Source of the DNA: Platynereis dumerilii
Taxonomy: Eukaryota; Annelida; Polychaeta; Phyllodocida; Nereididae
DNA: 64,000 nucleotides
NCBI GenBank assembly: GCA_026936325.1
Contig: JAPTHN010000006.1
Span: 30,707,296 to 30,771,295, forward strand
Direction: 5' to 3'
Below, in pieces: positions 20,647-32,689 of this stretch. Within the stretch, counting starts at the first letter, position 1; every line of letters begins with the position of its first letter. The translations under genes were made by a program, and so were the position numbers. Under the pieces are notes generated by a model that did not search any database, was not told where the DNA came from, and saw nothing but the letters and a program-made list of their open reading frames with translations.

Positions 20647-21905
20647 CAGTAATATTTCCTGTACCTATAGTTTTTATGGAATAGCTAATTATTAGCCTTG
20701 ACAAGCTAAATTGACTTATTAACAAGTGATTCATTTAATTTCAAAACAGACAACAAGAAAACATAACAAAAAAAGTTACATAACCATGATAAACTGATGA
20801 TTATATAACAGCGAGCAATAAATCTACATGCAGATCATGTTATTGTTTTTTATTACTATTATGCTATTATGTAATTAATGTCAACAATCTAACCTAGACT
20901 TAAATTTGGCAGCCTTCAGTATTGTCTGCCTTTAACCTTTGAGATAATTATTTATCAATTTGTCAATATTGCCTATTTATATCTATCTGTCTATCTATCT
21001 ATCTATCTATCTATCTGTCTGTCTAGCTGTCTAGCTGTCTAACTGTCTATCTGTCTACATTCAGGACATTGTATCTATCTTATACTTCATCTCTCTATTA
21101 TTCTACATAAATCTGTCTTACTACATGTCTCTCTTCCTAATTTCTTGAAACAGTTACATAACTGCTTTTATACATTGAATATGAAATAAAAATAAAAGTT
21201 GTAACAATGTAAGTCCTAAAACTTTGAAGTGCGCAAATTTCATGGCAGTGCCATTTACATATTATATCCTGTACCAATAATTTTTATGGAATAGCTAACT
21301 ATTAGCGTTGACAAGCTAAATCAAATTATTAAAGCTTATTAACACGTGATTCATTTAATTTCAATCAGACAACAAGAAAATATAACAAAATTAAAGTTGC
21401 ATAATCTTTATAAACTGATGATCATGTAACAATGAACAGTTAATCTCCATGCAATGTTATTGTTATTGTATTACTATATATTTATACTATTATGTAATAT
21501 CAACAATCTAACATAGACTTGACTTTGGCAGCTTTCAGTGCTGTCTGCCTTTTGCCATTTAGCTGATTATCTATAAATCTTATTTATCTATTTAATATAT
21601 ATCTATCTATCAATTTATCTATCTATCTGTCTGTCAATATATCTATCTATCTACCTGTCTATCTATTTATCTCTCGATTTATCTATCTATTTATCTATCA
21701 TATTCTTTGTCTAGTTTATCTTGCTATTCTACATTTTTCTCTGTCTTTCCATGTTACCTGGCTTTCTAATTTTCTGAAACTGTTACATAACTGCCTTTCA
21801 TACATTGAATATGAAATAAACATGAAAGTTATGGCAACACTAGAAGTCCTACAAAAACATTTTAAAGTTCTGCGCGAATTTCATGGCAGTGCCATTTACA
21901 TATTA
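20647..21905 (+). repeat. Tandem pair of ~620-bp units with TATC microsatellites
   Basis: CCTGTACC...TTTTTATGGAATAGCTAA starts at about 20655 and again at about 21268. Each unit carries a (TATC)n run (about 20975-21060 and 21590-21715) and ends in TTTCATGGCAGTGCCATTTACATATTAT. Confidence 0.75.
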
Positions 21906-22465
21906 TATTTTCAGTAAAGTCTTCATGGGACCTACATATACAGGGTTTTATTAACTCAAGATCCGGTCTGAATATCACATAAAGTACTACAGGAACAACA
22001 GAGACAATTTTGCATTGATACAAACTTGTTTAATACCAAAACGTGCAGCCACATATGCATGTTTGTCACACTCTGCACAGAATTTTTGGCAAAACTTGCC
22101 TAACATGAACACAATGGTCATGTAATTTGAAGATTAATGTTTTTGCATTAATATCTATCTCGCTAAATTACCTCTTCCCAATTTATTGACTTTTTTGCAC
22201 CCCGATTTTAGCATGAAAATGAAAGTGTGATAAACCAAAATCTAAAAATTCACATAACTCAAAATTTTCCCATAGAATTTTTCGTATTTGTCTGAAAATG
22301 CTCTCCTGACGTTCCTCTACAATATATGCACTTTTAAGTTTTCGGGCTTCATTTTGAAAATCTCAAACCTTTTCAAGGGACACTGAGCTGAACAATATAA
22401 TCCAACCTTATATTTCAACAGGGCCCTGTAAAACACTGTCAGAACATGAGACCAGCTCTAGGAGG

Positions 22466-23580
22466 TTCAAACTTCAATAAATGTAGACAATATTGGCATT
22501 TTCTCGTCATACTTTTATAATAATATATTCACATTTATTTATTAGCCCTACATCTACTCACAAAATATACATAATGTGTGAATAAATATGCTCTAATGAT
22601 GAGAATAAATTATGTGGCAGAGCCAGGGTTTAATTACCTATGATTTATTTACCGGCATACTTGAGCATTCATTTATCCACATGGAACTATCCATTTATTT
22701 TTCTTTTATTGCATGGGATATCTCCTGAATGGGTATATATCAATTGAATACTCTGAGGACAACAATTTATAAGACAAGGTAGGACAAATTATCCTTTGAC
22801 CATGTCAACACAGAAACTTTTTGCCCACACACCTGGAAACTGTGGAGGCAGTCTATTAAATGTTAAAGATGTTTCAAGGTTTTACTTTATTAATAAATGG
22901 CTTGGTCCACCGAGGGTGCATAAACAGTTTTTGGTGGTTTTCTATAGCTGACAGCAATTTGATTTTTAATCAATTATTTTTTTCTGATACATGTGCCTTC
23001 TCCAAACCAATGTTTTGATAAACAGGAGATGCCTAATTGGCTCCACCCTGGGCACCCTTGTGAACCGTCAATTCTGTTACCTACGGAGTAAATAGCGATA
23101 TCAAGGTATTCTTTCTTACTTATAGGATAAAGCTGTCCGATAATTCGTTGTCAAGAGATCTGAGGATCTGATAATGCTTAAAAAATAACATTAATTGGTT
23201 TCACAGAATAAAATCATGGCGGTATCAATGCAGATAGGACATTCGTCCCACCAAATTTTATAAATGTTTCATATGAAGAAAAATTGTGACTGTTCGAGGA
23301 CCGTTTTGGGTGAGGGCCTCGTCCCAATTTTCACCACTTTAAAATGAAACTGACGCTCCTGGTAAAATTTTAATAATTTAAGATTTTCTGCTGTTGATTT
23401 TTTCTGCCTTTTGTCAATGAAAATCAGTTTGTCGCTTGCATTCTTCATTCCTATTCAGTAACGATTTTAAATTAATGTCTTTATTCTTCATTCTTGTTTA
23501 TCCTTAAAGTTCATATTAACTCCAAATCACGTATATCGCATGACCAGAGACAAAAGTTCAGGTGTCCAATCAGAAGCAAT
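22466..23580. other. No gene seen
   Basis: AT-rich DNA between the foldback element and the neuropeptide promoter. No exon recognised. Confidence 0.4.
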
Positions 23581-23583
23581 CAA

Positions 23584-23645
23584 CAGGTCATGTGACACTC
23601 ATGTGTCAACTGTGTTGTTGACATAGTAATAGGTCATGTGACCTG
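23584..23645. promoter_or_regulatory. Candidate palindromic GGTCATGTGACC-type sites upstream of neuropeptide gene
   Basis: CAGGTCATGTGACAC (23584-23598) and AGGTCATGTGACCT (about 23631-23644) lie about 46 bases apart. The second is a perfect palindrome: an AGGTCA inverted repeat with two-base spacing that also contains a CATGTG E-box. More TGACCT half-sites lie at about 23750. Matches bHLH-zip or nuclear-receptor type sites; the factor is inference. Confidence 0.35.
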
Positions 23646-23899
23646 CCAATTAGAGGAAACCCACAGGGCACTGAAGAATGGCAAGAATTCATTGGAAGGT
23701 CATTGTTGGAATTCAGCGCAGTGATTGGTTGATTACGCCTTCATTACTAATGACCTCTTAGGTCACTGGTGGTTTTTTTTTGTGCTGAAGAAGAGACAAC
23801 GAACAAAATAAGGAGATTATGAGAAACAAACAGATGCAATTTAGTGTCAAAGGTCCTGAGTGGGCTTCGCCGCTGACTTGACATGATCGTTCTGAGCAC

Positions 23900-23911
23900 C
23901 ATATAAATACA
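23900..23911 (+). promoter_or_regulatory. TATA box of the neuropeptide gene
   Basis: CCATATAAATAC lies about 75-85 bases before the ATG at 23986. A start site near 23932-23942 (CATTCGCTCAAG) would give a short 5' leader of about 50 bases. Confidence 0.6.
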
Positions 23912-23985
23912 CTGAGGGGAATCCATCGTTCATTCGCTCAAGACTCTGATACAGAAGCAGAACCGAAGAAATTCATTTCCGAGTT

Positions 23986-24240
23986 ATGAAGTCTTCTTTA
24001 ATCATCTTTGCTGCCGCTGCCTGTAGCGTTCTAGTTCTCATTCAACAGATCGCTGGCGAACCTCTAGAAGACCAACTCCCCGACACCAATGGCTTGTTCT
24101 TCGGCAAACGTCAGACCTCCCATCCAAACCAGAACAATCTTCTATTTGGAAAACGACAAAGTTACAGCGAAGCAGAAGCTATGAGAATTGTTCAACTTTG
24201 CAAAAACGCCCAGGTCATCTGCACACCTCTTCTCCAATAG
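23986..24240 (+). CDS. Neuropeptide precursor giving LFFamide and LLFamide peptides
   Basis: 84-residue secretory precursor. A signal peptide of about 24 residues (MKSSLIIFAAAACSVLVL...QIAG) is followed by EPLEDQLPDTNGLFF-GKR, QTSHPNQNNLLF-GKR and a C-terminal peptide with two cysteines (LCKNAQVIC). Gly-Lys-Arg after each peptide is the classical amidation and cleavage signal, so products should end NGLFFamide and NNLLFamide, the second probably with N-terminal pyroglutamate. NG-L-F-F-amide resembles the NG peptides of ambulacrarians (for example NGFFFamide), but no neurophysin domain follows and no dibasic site precedes the NG. The small Cys-pair tail recalls luqin-type precursors, with different spacing. 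A good donor (CAT|GTGAGT, about 24262) after the stop suggests a 3'-UTR intron. Receptor unknown. Confidence 0.85.
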   Translation: MKSSLIIFAAAACSVLVLIQQIAGEPLEDQLPDTNGLFFGKRQTSHPNQNNLLFGKRQSYSEAEAMRIVQLCKNAQVICTPLLQ

Positions 24241-24595
24241 GAATCAGGTCTTATTTTACATGTGAGTACTTTTATTTGAAATCTTTACTATGACAAATGT
24301 TTTAATCTAAATGCTGTACTATAAGAAAACTTTTATACGTATCACTTGGATTGGAATAGAATAGAAAAGAATAAGATAAAACAAATAGATATAATAGAAG
24401 ACAATAGAACAAAACAGAATAGGATTAAATTAAATTGAATACATACAACGTGTTTTATCATTCTTCCCTTAATCTATCAATGTAATGATTTCTGTGGGAT
24501 CTCGCCCTTTTGTTAAATTCTGTTACCATATGAGTAAATGCAAAATTTTAGGGTATCCAGCCAATCACAATATTTCTTAGACAAAATTCAACTAA
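24241..24595. other. 3' flank of neuropeptide gene; AATAG/AAAGA simple sequence
   Basis: Contains an A-rich run of AGAATAGAATAGAAAAG type at about 24350-24440 and a possible 3'-UTR intron start. No further coding block. Confidence 0.4.
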
Positions 24596-25289
24596 TGCCC
24601 CAGTCTCACGGCACATTACGGTGAACTTTTTTACCGCTGAGGGATAGCTTGAGTTGAATTCTAGGAAAAAAATGACCATCTCGGCGACATACAATGTTTA
24701 TAAAACGATTATATAATTAATTAAAAGCATATCACGGCGGGATAAGATCGTAAATCGGTGGGATAAGATCATATCCCCGTGGGAAAGATCTAAATGCCTG
24801 GGGGGCAAGAGCTAAATGCCTGTGGGATGTCAAAAATCGTCGGCGGGATGCCAAAAGACCGTCGGCGGGATGTCAAAAACTGCCGGCGAGGCTGCAAATG
24901 TTCCGCAGGGGAAGTAAAAATATCCCCCAGGGGCAGGAGAGGTCCCCGCAGGGGCAGGAGAGGTCCCCTCAGGGGCAGGGGATGTCCTAATATCCCGCCA
25001 GAGATGTTTTTGAGACGTTCTCACTGAAAAAATCCCCGCCGGACATCCAAAAATCAAGAAAGTTTTGGGCTCTGTTCCGCCGTCATGGAAAAAACGTTTG
25101 AACGTGTCGAATCTTTTTTGACATCCACGGCGCAGTTTTTCCATTTCTAGGAACCCCTGAGGGAAACAAAAACTACCCCTGAGGGATGTGAAAAGTCGAC
25201 GGCGGATCACCCAAATTCATCCAAATTACCAGGAAATACCATCCCGCCGACGCCTAAAGTGCTCCGTAACATGCCGTGAGAATGGGGCA
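24596..25289. mobile_element. PIF/Harbinger-like MITE with GC-rich core
   Basis: Terminal repeats TGCCCCAGTCTCACGGCACATTACGG and its imperfect complement (CCGTAACATGCCGTGAGAATGGGGCA) are flanked by TAA on both sides, the Harbinger-type 3-bp duplication. The core has runs of CAGGGGCAGGAGAGGTCCCC repeats (24915-24980) and GTCGGCGGGATG repeats (24838-24890). Frames on both strands are by-products. Confidence 0.8.
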
Positions 25290-25567
25290 TAACTAGCAGT
25301 GTTCATAATCATAGAATTTCTAAAAATCAAGCAATTGATAACTATAAAAATTGTTGACAGGTTTGCAGTCTTTCAACAAATTTTACATACGTGTAACATT
25401 CCAAATATTTGATCATATTTTAAATTGATAAGCACAGGCAATTGCCAGAGATGTTCTTTATATAGCACTTTAGATGCTCTGGCTCAACGTATCTGCCTTA
25501 ATTATCAGATTTGGCATTCCATGACTTTTGCTAATACATACCCTGTAAAATTTGAAATTGAGTCAGC

Positions 25568-26363
25568 TTATTATCCTTCCAAAAAGTATGTAGAAAGTGA
25601 TTTTTTTCTAGTAATGTTGAAGTGTGACATCATATGGCAGTTCCCATAGGTTAGCATTGACAATCAGGTGTTCCATGTGAGGTCACAGGTTGTTCAGCCA
25701 ATCATGGCTCACTCTGCATAGTATGTCATATCAAATCTGTGAGGTAGTATACAGGCATATGACTTCAAGCCATGTGTGTAGAAATGAAATACTGAAAGGT
25801 GTGGCCAGCAGGGGTGTATATAATTACATCTACAATGTAGAAATGGCCTGGGGGAAATAACATTTGGTGAAAATGCAGTGCTCTGCATTTCCTGTCTCTT
25901 CCATGATAATTTTGGGCATGAGGGGTAAGGGGCTTGCCCCTCAACCCTGAACCAAGGGCATACAAAAATAATGATCATAATTTCAAAAATATTTAATACA
26001 CAAGGGTGAATCCATCCAACAAAAAATGTGCAACTGTGTATCCCCTTCTTGGGACACCCCAGCTGTGCCACTGGCAGCAAACTGTAAACAACATTCAGAT
26101 TAGACAGTTTATGAGTATCATGAGTAACAGTTATTTATTGAATTACACAGTTTGTATGTAATCTTCTTCTTTTACTCAGTTATGCTAGATAAAACATTCA
26201 TACTATGTCACATACCATATATGGCTATTCTCCACACTACATCATACGCCAACACTGCATCACACTCCTCACCACAACCAATCACTATGTCCCAACAGTG
26301 TGAGGTCACATACCAACTTTGCAAGATTTTTTAAATTCTACATACTTTTAGGAAGGATAATAA
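25568..26363. repeat. TIR element TTATTATCCTTCC, ~0.8 kb
   Basis: Left TTATTATCCTTCCAAAAAGTATGTAGAA mirrors right TTCTACATACTTTTAGGAAGGATAATAA. No coding sequence. Includes a short CCAAGAAGGGG-rich part around 26040. Confidence 0.7.
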
Positions 26364-26566
26364 ATGATTTGGTGAACAAAATTCCTTTGAGCCAACACAG
26401 CTTGTTGTTTTAAGTTACGACAATGGAAACATTATCATAACTCAAAACAACAAGCTACGTTAGCTCAAACAAATTGTGCAACCACCTCAGCAATCATTTC
26501 AGCTGGCTCAAAATTTCAAATTTCACAATGTACATTGTAGGCCTACTTTGAAATTCCAAAGTTCAA

Positions 26567-27112
26567 AGCTCAATTTGGAAGTGTTCCATAATTGCTTCAA
26601 CCCTTGCAGGTGTCAGACTCAATCATAGTGCATGGTTCAGAGCTTAGTTTCAAGGTGTTCCATGATTGCTTCAGCCCATGCAGGTGTCAGACTCAATCAT
26701 AGTGCATGGTTCAGAGCTTAGTTTGAAGGTGTTCCATAATTGCTTCAGCCCATGCAGGTGTCAGACTCAATCATAGTGCACGGTTCAGAGCTTAGTATTA
26801 AGGTGTTCCATAATTGCTTCAGCCCATGCAGGTGTCAGACTCAATCATAGTGCATGGTTCAGAGCTTAGTTTCAAGGTGTTCCATGATTGCTTCAGCCCA
26901 TGCAGGTGTCAGACTCAATCATAGTGCACAGTTCAGAGCTTAGTATTAAGGTGTTCCAAAATTGCTTCAGCCCATGCAGGTGTCAGACTCAATCATAGTG
27001 CATGGTTCCGAGCTTAGTTTGAAGGTGTTCCATGACTGCTTCAGCCCATGCAGGTGTCAGACTCAATCATAGTGCATGGTTCAGAGCTTAGTATTAAGGT
27101 GTACCATAATTA
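26567..27112 (+). repeat. Minisatellite, ~74-bp unit, seven copies
   Basis: The unit GTGTTCCATAATTGCTTCAG...CAGGTGTCAGACTCAATCATAGTGCATGGTTCAGAGCTTAGT repeats from 26581 with starts about every 74 bases. An eighth partial unit is at 27098. Units differ by few bases. Type variants (CATGATT/CATAATT and TTTGAAG/TATTAAG) alternate, suggesting higher-order duplication. Confidence 0.95.
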
Positions 27113-29515
27113 TAGTCGTGGTTCAGGTGACCTGGCCCAGGTGACACGGCAAGAGCTGGATTTAAACTCTGGATCCAGCGATTGATAGCCCAGCTACCAA
27201 TCCCCTGTGAGCTATAGCCCCTGGTGACGCAAGGATAATTGACTTCAAGATAATCAGAATTGACTTATTTCGCACCCAACTGCCCCAAAGCTAAAGTGTA
27301 CCCCGCATGGTGTTATGTGACTTTGTTTAGCACAAATTATTTGATTGAGTGCTCTAAATGCTAAAAAATGAATTTTAACTCCTGATTTTCTTTTATTTTC
27401 AGCATCCAGTTTTTGGCAACATCCTTTACTTTCTTCAATGAAGAGAAACGAAAAATGACTTTTTTGTGAAATGAATAAATATTTTGTACACAAAACCATG
27501 CTTTACTTTGTCTGACGTTCTTTAAAATATTTTGGAACAAATAAGGAATTATCTTAAATGACATCTTGTTTGATCTACTTACTGTCAGGGGCACCACCGT
27601 CCATGCTGAGAAATACTAAAACGTCATCTTGTGGTTGCAGCACAATTGCCGCAAGTTAGTTTCCAAAATCTTCGTCCTCCGCACTGTTTACAAAATTTCT
27701 CCAACATTTCTCAAGTCTAACTGCATTGCGTCCTTGGCCTCAAATATAAACCTCAGTGAAGTCCAGACACACCTAAGGATAATTCTAAAACATGACAGTT
27801 CCTTGGAATGCAGGTAAGACTCTGTCCATGAAATCAAGCGCGAATTAGGCAGTAACTGATGATAGGCCAACCCTGCAAAAATCCATTTCCGGTTCGGAAA
27901 TTGTCTTATCTTAAATCGTAGTTATCATGTGAATGACACATAATCTTACCATCATGAGATCGATGCGGGATTGCTTCTTCTTAGCTCTTCTTCAGTCTTA
28001 TTTTCAGGTGCTTGCCACTCATTTAATTCAGGATATTGCACTGGATGTGATACACTTGTGTGAGAAAGAATCATGAAGATCATGATTTGAGCTGATATCT
28101 CGAAGTAGATCGGAATGTTATCACTTCCGAACAGATGTTGCTGATTGCTCTTGGTGACAGAAACTTCTTACAATGAGTGTTATGCCACTGAGCAATCTTG
28201 ATGACAGCAGTTTGACCCACAAGAGAGGTTATTTTATCATCACCAGTTGCAATAGCTGTTTATTGAATTTATACTGGCAAAAAAAAGTTGTTCAAAACAG
28301 ACAAAACAAACATAACAGGCGACGGAAAATGAGTGCTTACAGAAAAGCCCTTGGTGGCCGTCAATTACCTCACAACATACACATGTATTGAAATAAGCTG
28401 TATAGGCTATGACCTCATAAATTGCTCATTAGGGTGAATGGTCCAATATCCAATGAAAAATAACAGTACCAAATTTGGTGAACTCCAATGCACACTGACT
28501 TGTGTATGAAGAGGATTTATTTGGCATCATGATTCATGGTGAACGTTTTGCTACAATGGCAATAATTCCAATATATAGCTGCAATATAGCATTCTTCAAA
28601 CGAGTCCATTTCTCTATGAATCTCTCATGGCTAGCTTGTCAGGAGGGCATCCCTGGCTGCTGACAAAGTGAAATATTATCACCTCCCAGTGACACAAACG
28701 CCTCAAGCACTGTTGATAAAATGTCAGGAATAAAACAAATGTGACCAACAATTTGTTATCGGTCAAGTTCTGCAAAGAAGGCAATCATTCATAATTCTGA
28801 CCTCGGTTCTATCAAGGGCGATAGATAGATATGGACAGCCCTCCTAGCTCAGTTCAGAATGGCAGTTCTGAACTCACAACGGTTGATTTATGAGATTGGA
28901 GAGAAAACCGGATTGAGTCCTGAACACGTTGCACATTTGCCTCATGTGAGGAATCGTTTACATGTACTTGTCCTGCACAGACACTGATACCAGGGGCCAC
29001 AGCCCAATGAGCCCATATGAGATCCATTCAACTGTTTAAATACTCTCTGCACCCTGGTGGATTATTGTTCTTGCGTGACAAAAATTACATCTCCCATGAT
29101 TCCCATACACCCCTTCATGAGAACCCGCCTTGATTAAACCCCCCCCCCCTCGAATAGAGTGCCCTCCCTCCACTAGAGGCCCATTCAAATACAGGCCCCC
29201 TTGCATATATAGCCCTGTTCACTATTATACTATAAATAACAAATCAATGTCTTTCCATTGTTGCCTTAAATTCCACTTTCATTATATATCATTTCAAATG
29301 CTTACACTTTTTTTTTTAGTTACAGTGTATATGACATTCGAAGTTCCATTCATAGAACGGGTATTATGCTAGTGAATTTAATGATGAATGGTGTGTTTAT
29401 TTACATATATTGTGTTTCAATTACAGAAAACCGAGTCACAAAAACAGAGTTTTGGAATATTTAGAGAAATGAGAGGTGTGAAATGAAAGGTGTATATATC
29501 CGCTTACTAAAAATA
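27113..29515. other. No gene seen; start of a low-copy repeat region
   Basis: From about 28000 fragments resemble the duplicated units further on, for example GAAATATTATCAC followed by GTGACA at 28670 and 28110. No protein-coding exon recognised. Confidence 0.4.
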
Positions 29516-29660
29516 CACGGTGGTCCCAGTATAATAAGTAAAGCTTATTCACCACGGGAGAGGGAATATGTGATTTATCACCCGAGGCCTTTAGGCCGAG
29601 GTGTGATAAACACATATTCCTGATCCCTTGGTGAATAACCGGCTTATACCATGAAACAAA
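29515..29660. repeat. Hairpin MITE
   Basis: TTATTCACCACGGGAGAGGGAATATGTG and its complement (CACATATTCCTGATCCCTTGGTGAATAA) flank GCCTTTAGGCC. An almost pure hairpin of about 105 bp. Confidence 0.75.
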
Positions 29661-29819
29661 CACTCAAACAGTCAAACATGAGAGGATAACTGGACAACAA
29701 AGAATATGGGAATTATTCCCCTGAAATACTGGCATGTGATTGGCTGACAGAGGTGTCGAATGGTATAAGTGTTTTTATTATTGGGGCTCTCTAAGCGAGC
29801 GGTGTCCTGAAAGGCATTG

Positions 29820-31150
29820 TACCTACAGTGGCCCATTCTTTCCCCATAACAAATCAACCAGTGTAATGCAAGGTCAGAATTATGAACGAATACTTCTTTT
29901 TACCACTTGAATTGATAGCGTCCTTCTGGTCACATTGTTCTGACTTCTCACACTCACATCTTATCAGCACAATAATCATTTGAGATATTTATTGCAACTT
30001 CGAAACATCACCATCGACTGTACATTTTTATTCTCATGATTCCGTTGAAACAATATGTGAAAAATATACCTAAACTGTCAATTATCAGCCATTTTGATTA
30101 TTACAGAAGTATTATTCAAACTTAAAAAAATATCAGTTTTTTCATTAAAAGTATCAATATTAAGCGCTTTATCGGAATCTTTTTGAGTCAGTAGCCTATG
30201 GCCAATTAGCCTGCGGAGTCCTGTGGAATTTCTCCTAGTCTTGAGTCTTGACCAACAAGTATACTGCTTGTATTCTTCTCAGGTTTGATTTAATGTGTCT
30301 ACGTAAGAAGACGTCTGTACATTTCATCAAGAATGTACACTATACAACAGACTGTGTACTCACCAAGTGACCTAATTAAGGGTTTGTACTTTTACTTACC
30401 ATGATGTGTTAAGTTGTGAAATTGATAAAGGCACGTATGTCTGCATTGGCATCACCCTGCCATGTGTATATAGCACCATTGTGATGGAACTGTAAATATT
30501 ATTGTACATACGTTTTCAATATGGTCAATAAATACCTTACTTTACTTTACTTTACTTTAAAATTTGATTCAATCAAGTTTTCTTGGAAATTGGGCAGTTT
30601 CGCTAGGAGATTAGGCAGTTTTGCTTTTAGTACTTTTTTACTAGAATTACGGAATCTTTTGATTGCTAAATATTTAATGCTTATAATTTCACATCAAGAC
30701 ATCTACCACACAAATCAAGCATACTGGCTATGTTATATTGTAATTGAATTGGATATCAAGTCCAACATTTAATATTTTATGATTAACTGGGTGGCTTCGG
30801 CGCTTCGCACCATGCAAACGGTAGGCAGTGTAGTGTATAAGCTTGTCATATTCCTGAGGTCACATAACATTGTAGATACGATTTTGAAGAGCTCTGTCTG
30901 GATTCTGGCAATTTACCGGCTTGTCCTATTTCTGTATCACATTCTATTTCTTACCCTTTTTTGACAACTTGTCAAGGAGTCATTTTGCAGTTCCCAACAA
31001 ATTGAAATATTATCACTGAGAACAAGTGCTATTTGATTAGTCACTTGGTGACAGAAACTTGTTGAGTTTCGCTGATAAAATGTGGGAAATCTGAGTCATG
31101 CGGACAACGGGTCCTTATGAATTGAGTACCACAAAAGTAGCATTCTATCA
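29820..31150 (+). repeat. Low-copy repeat unit 1 (left part)
   Basis: GGTCAGAATTATGAACGAATACTTC...TTTTTACCACTTGAATTG, CTTCTCACACTCACATCTTATCAGCACAATAATCATTTGAGATATTT and CGATTTTGAAGAGCTCTGTCTGGATTCTGGCAATTTAC recur in the same order at 32695-33460. A retroposon tail (30360-30565) interrupts unit 1. No coding content recognised. Confidence 0.75.
30360..30565 (+). mobile_element. Retroposon 3' end with (TTTAC)n tail
   Basis: Ends GGTCAATAAATACCTTACTTTACTTTACTTTAC. This body is missing from unit 2 of the surrounding repeat, so it inserted after duplication. Confidence 0.55.
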
Positions 31151-31564
31151 TAACTGACATCCAAGAATCAAAACAATTTCTGACTTCAGTTCTATTAGAA
31201 ATGACTTGTGTTTTTCCGAGGCACTTCCAATTAACATACATATGTGGGATATTCTCAGCTAAATTCCGATTCTCAGTGATTAGGGCAATTTTTTCCCTTG
31301 TCACTAAAGAGGTTACCCATTTGAAAGATCTCTGTACATATCATCAATACTTTGAAATGATACAAGATAATTTTAGGTATCATAATTTAGTAATTGGCTG
31401 GATATTTACTGAAATATTGAAATTCCTCAGAATAATCTGTTTCTTCCAAATTTGTTTCCGAGGCCAGCTTATTATAAAGTTTAAAATTTTCAAGCAAAAT
31501 CCCCCATTATTGGCTATTCCCTTTGACAGTGATGCCTAGTTTACTTCTTTTATTCATATTTTAG

Positions 31565-32395
31565 TTAAGGTGACTCAAGCGTGGTAGTTCGATCATACAG
31601 ATTTTTCTAAAATTTTGCACAGGTAGTCTATGGGACCCATACATTCCAAAAATGAAAAATAAAAAAATTTCGTTTGGTTGCCATGGTAGCAGCATATTTG
31701 GCCTGATGACTGCTTAAAAGTTATAAATTGAGTTTTTGGTTATGTACCACAGAATAAAGCATTACATGCATTTGTCACACAAAAAAGTCAGAAATGTCTT
31801 CCCATGGATGTAAACCAATACATTTGCCACAAATTTGAAGAAAAAGGTTAAAATACTTTTTTCTGTAAGAGCTCAAAGGGCACAAACATACTAATTAATT
31901 GCAGATTTTTCCTGCATCAATTTTGGCAGTAATCAAATTTTAGGAAAACGATCATACAGATTTTTTTTAAAATTTGCATATATCATAAACAGGTTATTGT
32001 CAAACAAATGTCCGAAAATAAAAAAATTTCACCGAGTCGTTTGTTAACTGCAGTGCCATGACTATGCCAACGTAAAATTTAAAGAAATAAAGACAATTTT
32101 AGACACAGTGGACTGAAATTAGTTGAGAAAATTCTTTTGATAAAGACGAGAAGTTGAAACTTTGAATTAGCATAGAATAGGTGTTACTGCATTCAATAAA
32201 AAAATTAATTATGCTTCTATCTACATTAGATCTCATTTAAATAGCAAATTACTGGCTGCCATGCCGTTAAAAAAAAGAGAGCAGAAAATGGTAACGTCAC
32301 AACTTTTTCAGGGCCTGCAGCAGTGTGACGCAATGTTGCTAGGCAACCAGACTGCTCAGAAGTATGTGCAGTGTACCACGGTTGAGTCACCTTAA
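31565..32395. mobile_element. TTAA-flanked TIR element, 0.8 kb
   Basis: TTAA|GGTGACTCAAGCGTGG at the left and CCACGGTTGAGTCACC|TTAA at the right. The TTAA duplication suits piggyBac- or Kolobok-type transposition. Internally GATCATACAGATTTTTNTAAAATTT occurs twice. Non-autonomous. It splits repeat unit 1, whose right part continues at 32396. Confidence 0.8.
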
Positions 32396-32600
32396 GTGGT
32401 TGAGAGTGAAAATATCTCACAGCGCAGTAAGCTTGAGCAATTTGGTGGCAAATTGCGACTGTTTAACGATCCCTCCATGTCTAGTCATGTAGGCCTATGC
32501 ATTGAAAAGTCATTGCGGCCGACAGCTTCAGAAAAGAAATAGGATCGCCATGTTTTCCTTTGAGAGACATCAACTAATGCAACATAAATCTCCTGAAACT
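32396..32600 (+). repeat. Low-copy repeat unit 1 (right part)
   Basis: GAGAGTGAAAATATCTCACAG...GCGACTGTTTAACGATCCCTCC...GATCGCCATGTTTTCCTTTGAGAGACATCAAC matches 33505-33690. Confidence 0.75.
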
Positions 32601-32689
32601 GAAGTGCCATTTAAAAAATAATGCTTCTATCATGACAAATCATCAACTGGTAGGATGACTCACAATGAGCAATTTCCACAGTACAGTGG

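Larger units (their letters stand above)
19140..22465. mobile_element. 3.3-kb foldback element with nested tandem repeats
   Basis: Arms at about 19140-19460 and 22165-22465 are inverted copies. CAGGTCTCATGTTC mirrors GAACATGAGACC; CAGCGTCCCTTAAAA mirrors TTTTCAAGGGACACTG; TTGGTTTATCTCACTTGCATTTTCATGC mirrors its complement near 22215. The arms resemble those of the 34959-36835 element, so they form one superfamily. The interior holds two tandem duplications and TATC microsatellites, with no coding frame. Confidence 0.65.

Noticed and set aside
24830-25210. 126-codon - strand frame
   Set aside because: Lies wholly inside the Harbinger-like MITE; pattern comes from its GC repeats.
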